From contig CANQMJ010000029.1 of the NCBI GenBank assembly GCA_947624945.1, positions 1 to 20,943 on the forward strand: DNA of 20,943 bases, written 5' to 3'. The DNA is from an uncultured Clostridia bacterium (GTDB taxonomy: Bacteria; Bacillota; Clostridia; Oscillospirales; CAG-272). The position numbers and the translations under genes are program-made. The notes under the pieces were generated by a model. It ran no database searches, was not told where the DNA came from, and saw nothing but the letters and a program-made list of their open reading frames with translations. How positions within the stretch are numbered: position 1 is the stretch's first letter; each line of letters begins with the position of its first letter. Positions 20,917 to 20,943 of the stretch are shown one piece after another.

Positions 20917-20943
20917 ACCGCCAGCACTACACTATTCCGAACC
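20877..20943 (+). CDS. Possible start of the PadR-partner gene (partial)
   Basis: An open frame from ATG at 20877 (or 20871) overlaps the end of padR in another frame and runs off the window (MYGKEASNRKQEIDRQHYTIP). PadR genes are commonly followed by an overlapping partner gene, but 40 bp is a long overlap and no ribosome-binding site is clear. Only about 22 residues are visible and I do not recognise a family. Confidence 0.3.
   Translation, partial: MYGKEASNRKQEIDRQHYTIPN

Overview
The window looks like a chromosomal segment of an uncultured, high-GC, anaerobic member of the Clostridia, probably from a gut-like habitat. The basis is the combined gene content: a SipL-like SPOCS/LysM spore-coat protein with a sigma-E-like promoter, an NfnAB electron-bifurcating transhydrogenase, a CD1375-type phage micro-protein, a Firmicutes-type holin and amidase, and tRNA genes without encoded CCA ends. 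No rRNA gene, CRISPR array or transposase was found.

Layout, left to right. 1-352 is a non-coding structured repeat plus hairpins. 353-1864 (-) is the SipL-like gene. 1880-2690 is a non-coding block of two long tandem repeats and palindromes. 2691-4049 (-) is a MATE transporter. 4232-7845 (-) is a phage-derived operon: receptor-binding/tail-fibre protein, small hypothetical, 39-aa CD1375-like protein, holin, amidase endolysin. 7846-8719 is non-coding and holds the strong promoter of that operon, a second copy of the structured repeat and more palindromes. 8720-10947 (-) is nfnA-nfnB. 11064-11987 (-) is a DUF4349 lipoprotein, 12135-13151 (-) a GH20 hexosaminidase and 13258-14403 (-) an XRE regulator. 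14781-15224 (-) is a five-tRNA operon (Val-Asp-Phe-Gly-Cys) with a perfect consensus promoter. 15353-15949 (-) is an S24/LexA-type self-cleaving repressor, divergent from a three-gene tail-fibre operon (16156-18739, +) made of a beta-rich adaptor, a collagen-like fibre and a six-motif kelch fibre. 18876-19196 (+) encodes a small membrane protein with a remarkable Asp/Glu/Cys tail. 19253-20155 (-) is a radical SAM protein of the YhcC type, and 20581-20916 (+) a PadR regulator whose partner gene may run off the window end.

The most notable point is that the two phage-derived cassettes, about 8 kb apart and on opposite strands, have almost the same promoter. Both are TTGACA-N17-TATAAT with the same flanking GTGAAAA and TCACA half-sites around the -35. 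The S24 repressor gene sits next to one of them. I infer that one repressor controls both, so that fibre and adhesin proteins and a lysis cassette would be induced together although no capsid, packaging, tail-tube or integrase gene is visible here. This could be a scattered prophage remnant or a domesticated lysis/fibre system; the window alone cannot decide.

The second theme is a family of non-coding mobile-looking repeats (1-350, 1917-2690, 8202-8714). They combine an approximately 195-nt RNA-like fold present twice, an AT-rich 46-bp block present three times, and long perfect palindromes that share a frame but differ in arm sequence. All start positions were chosen by ribosome-binding site and family fit; all functions are assigned by reading motifs, without database searches.
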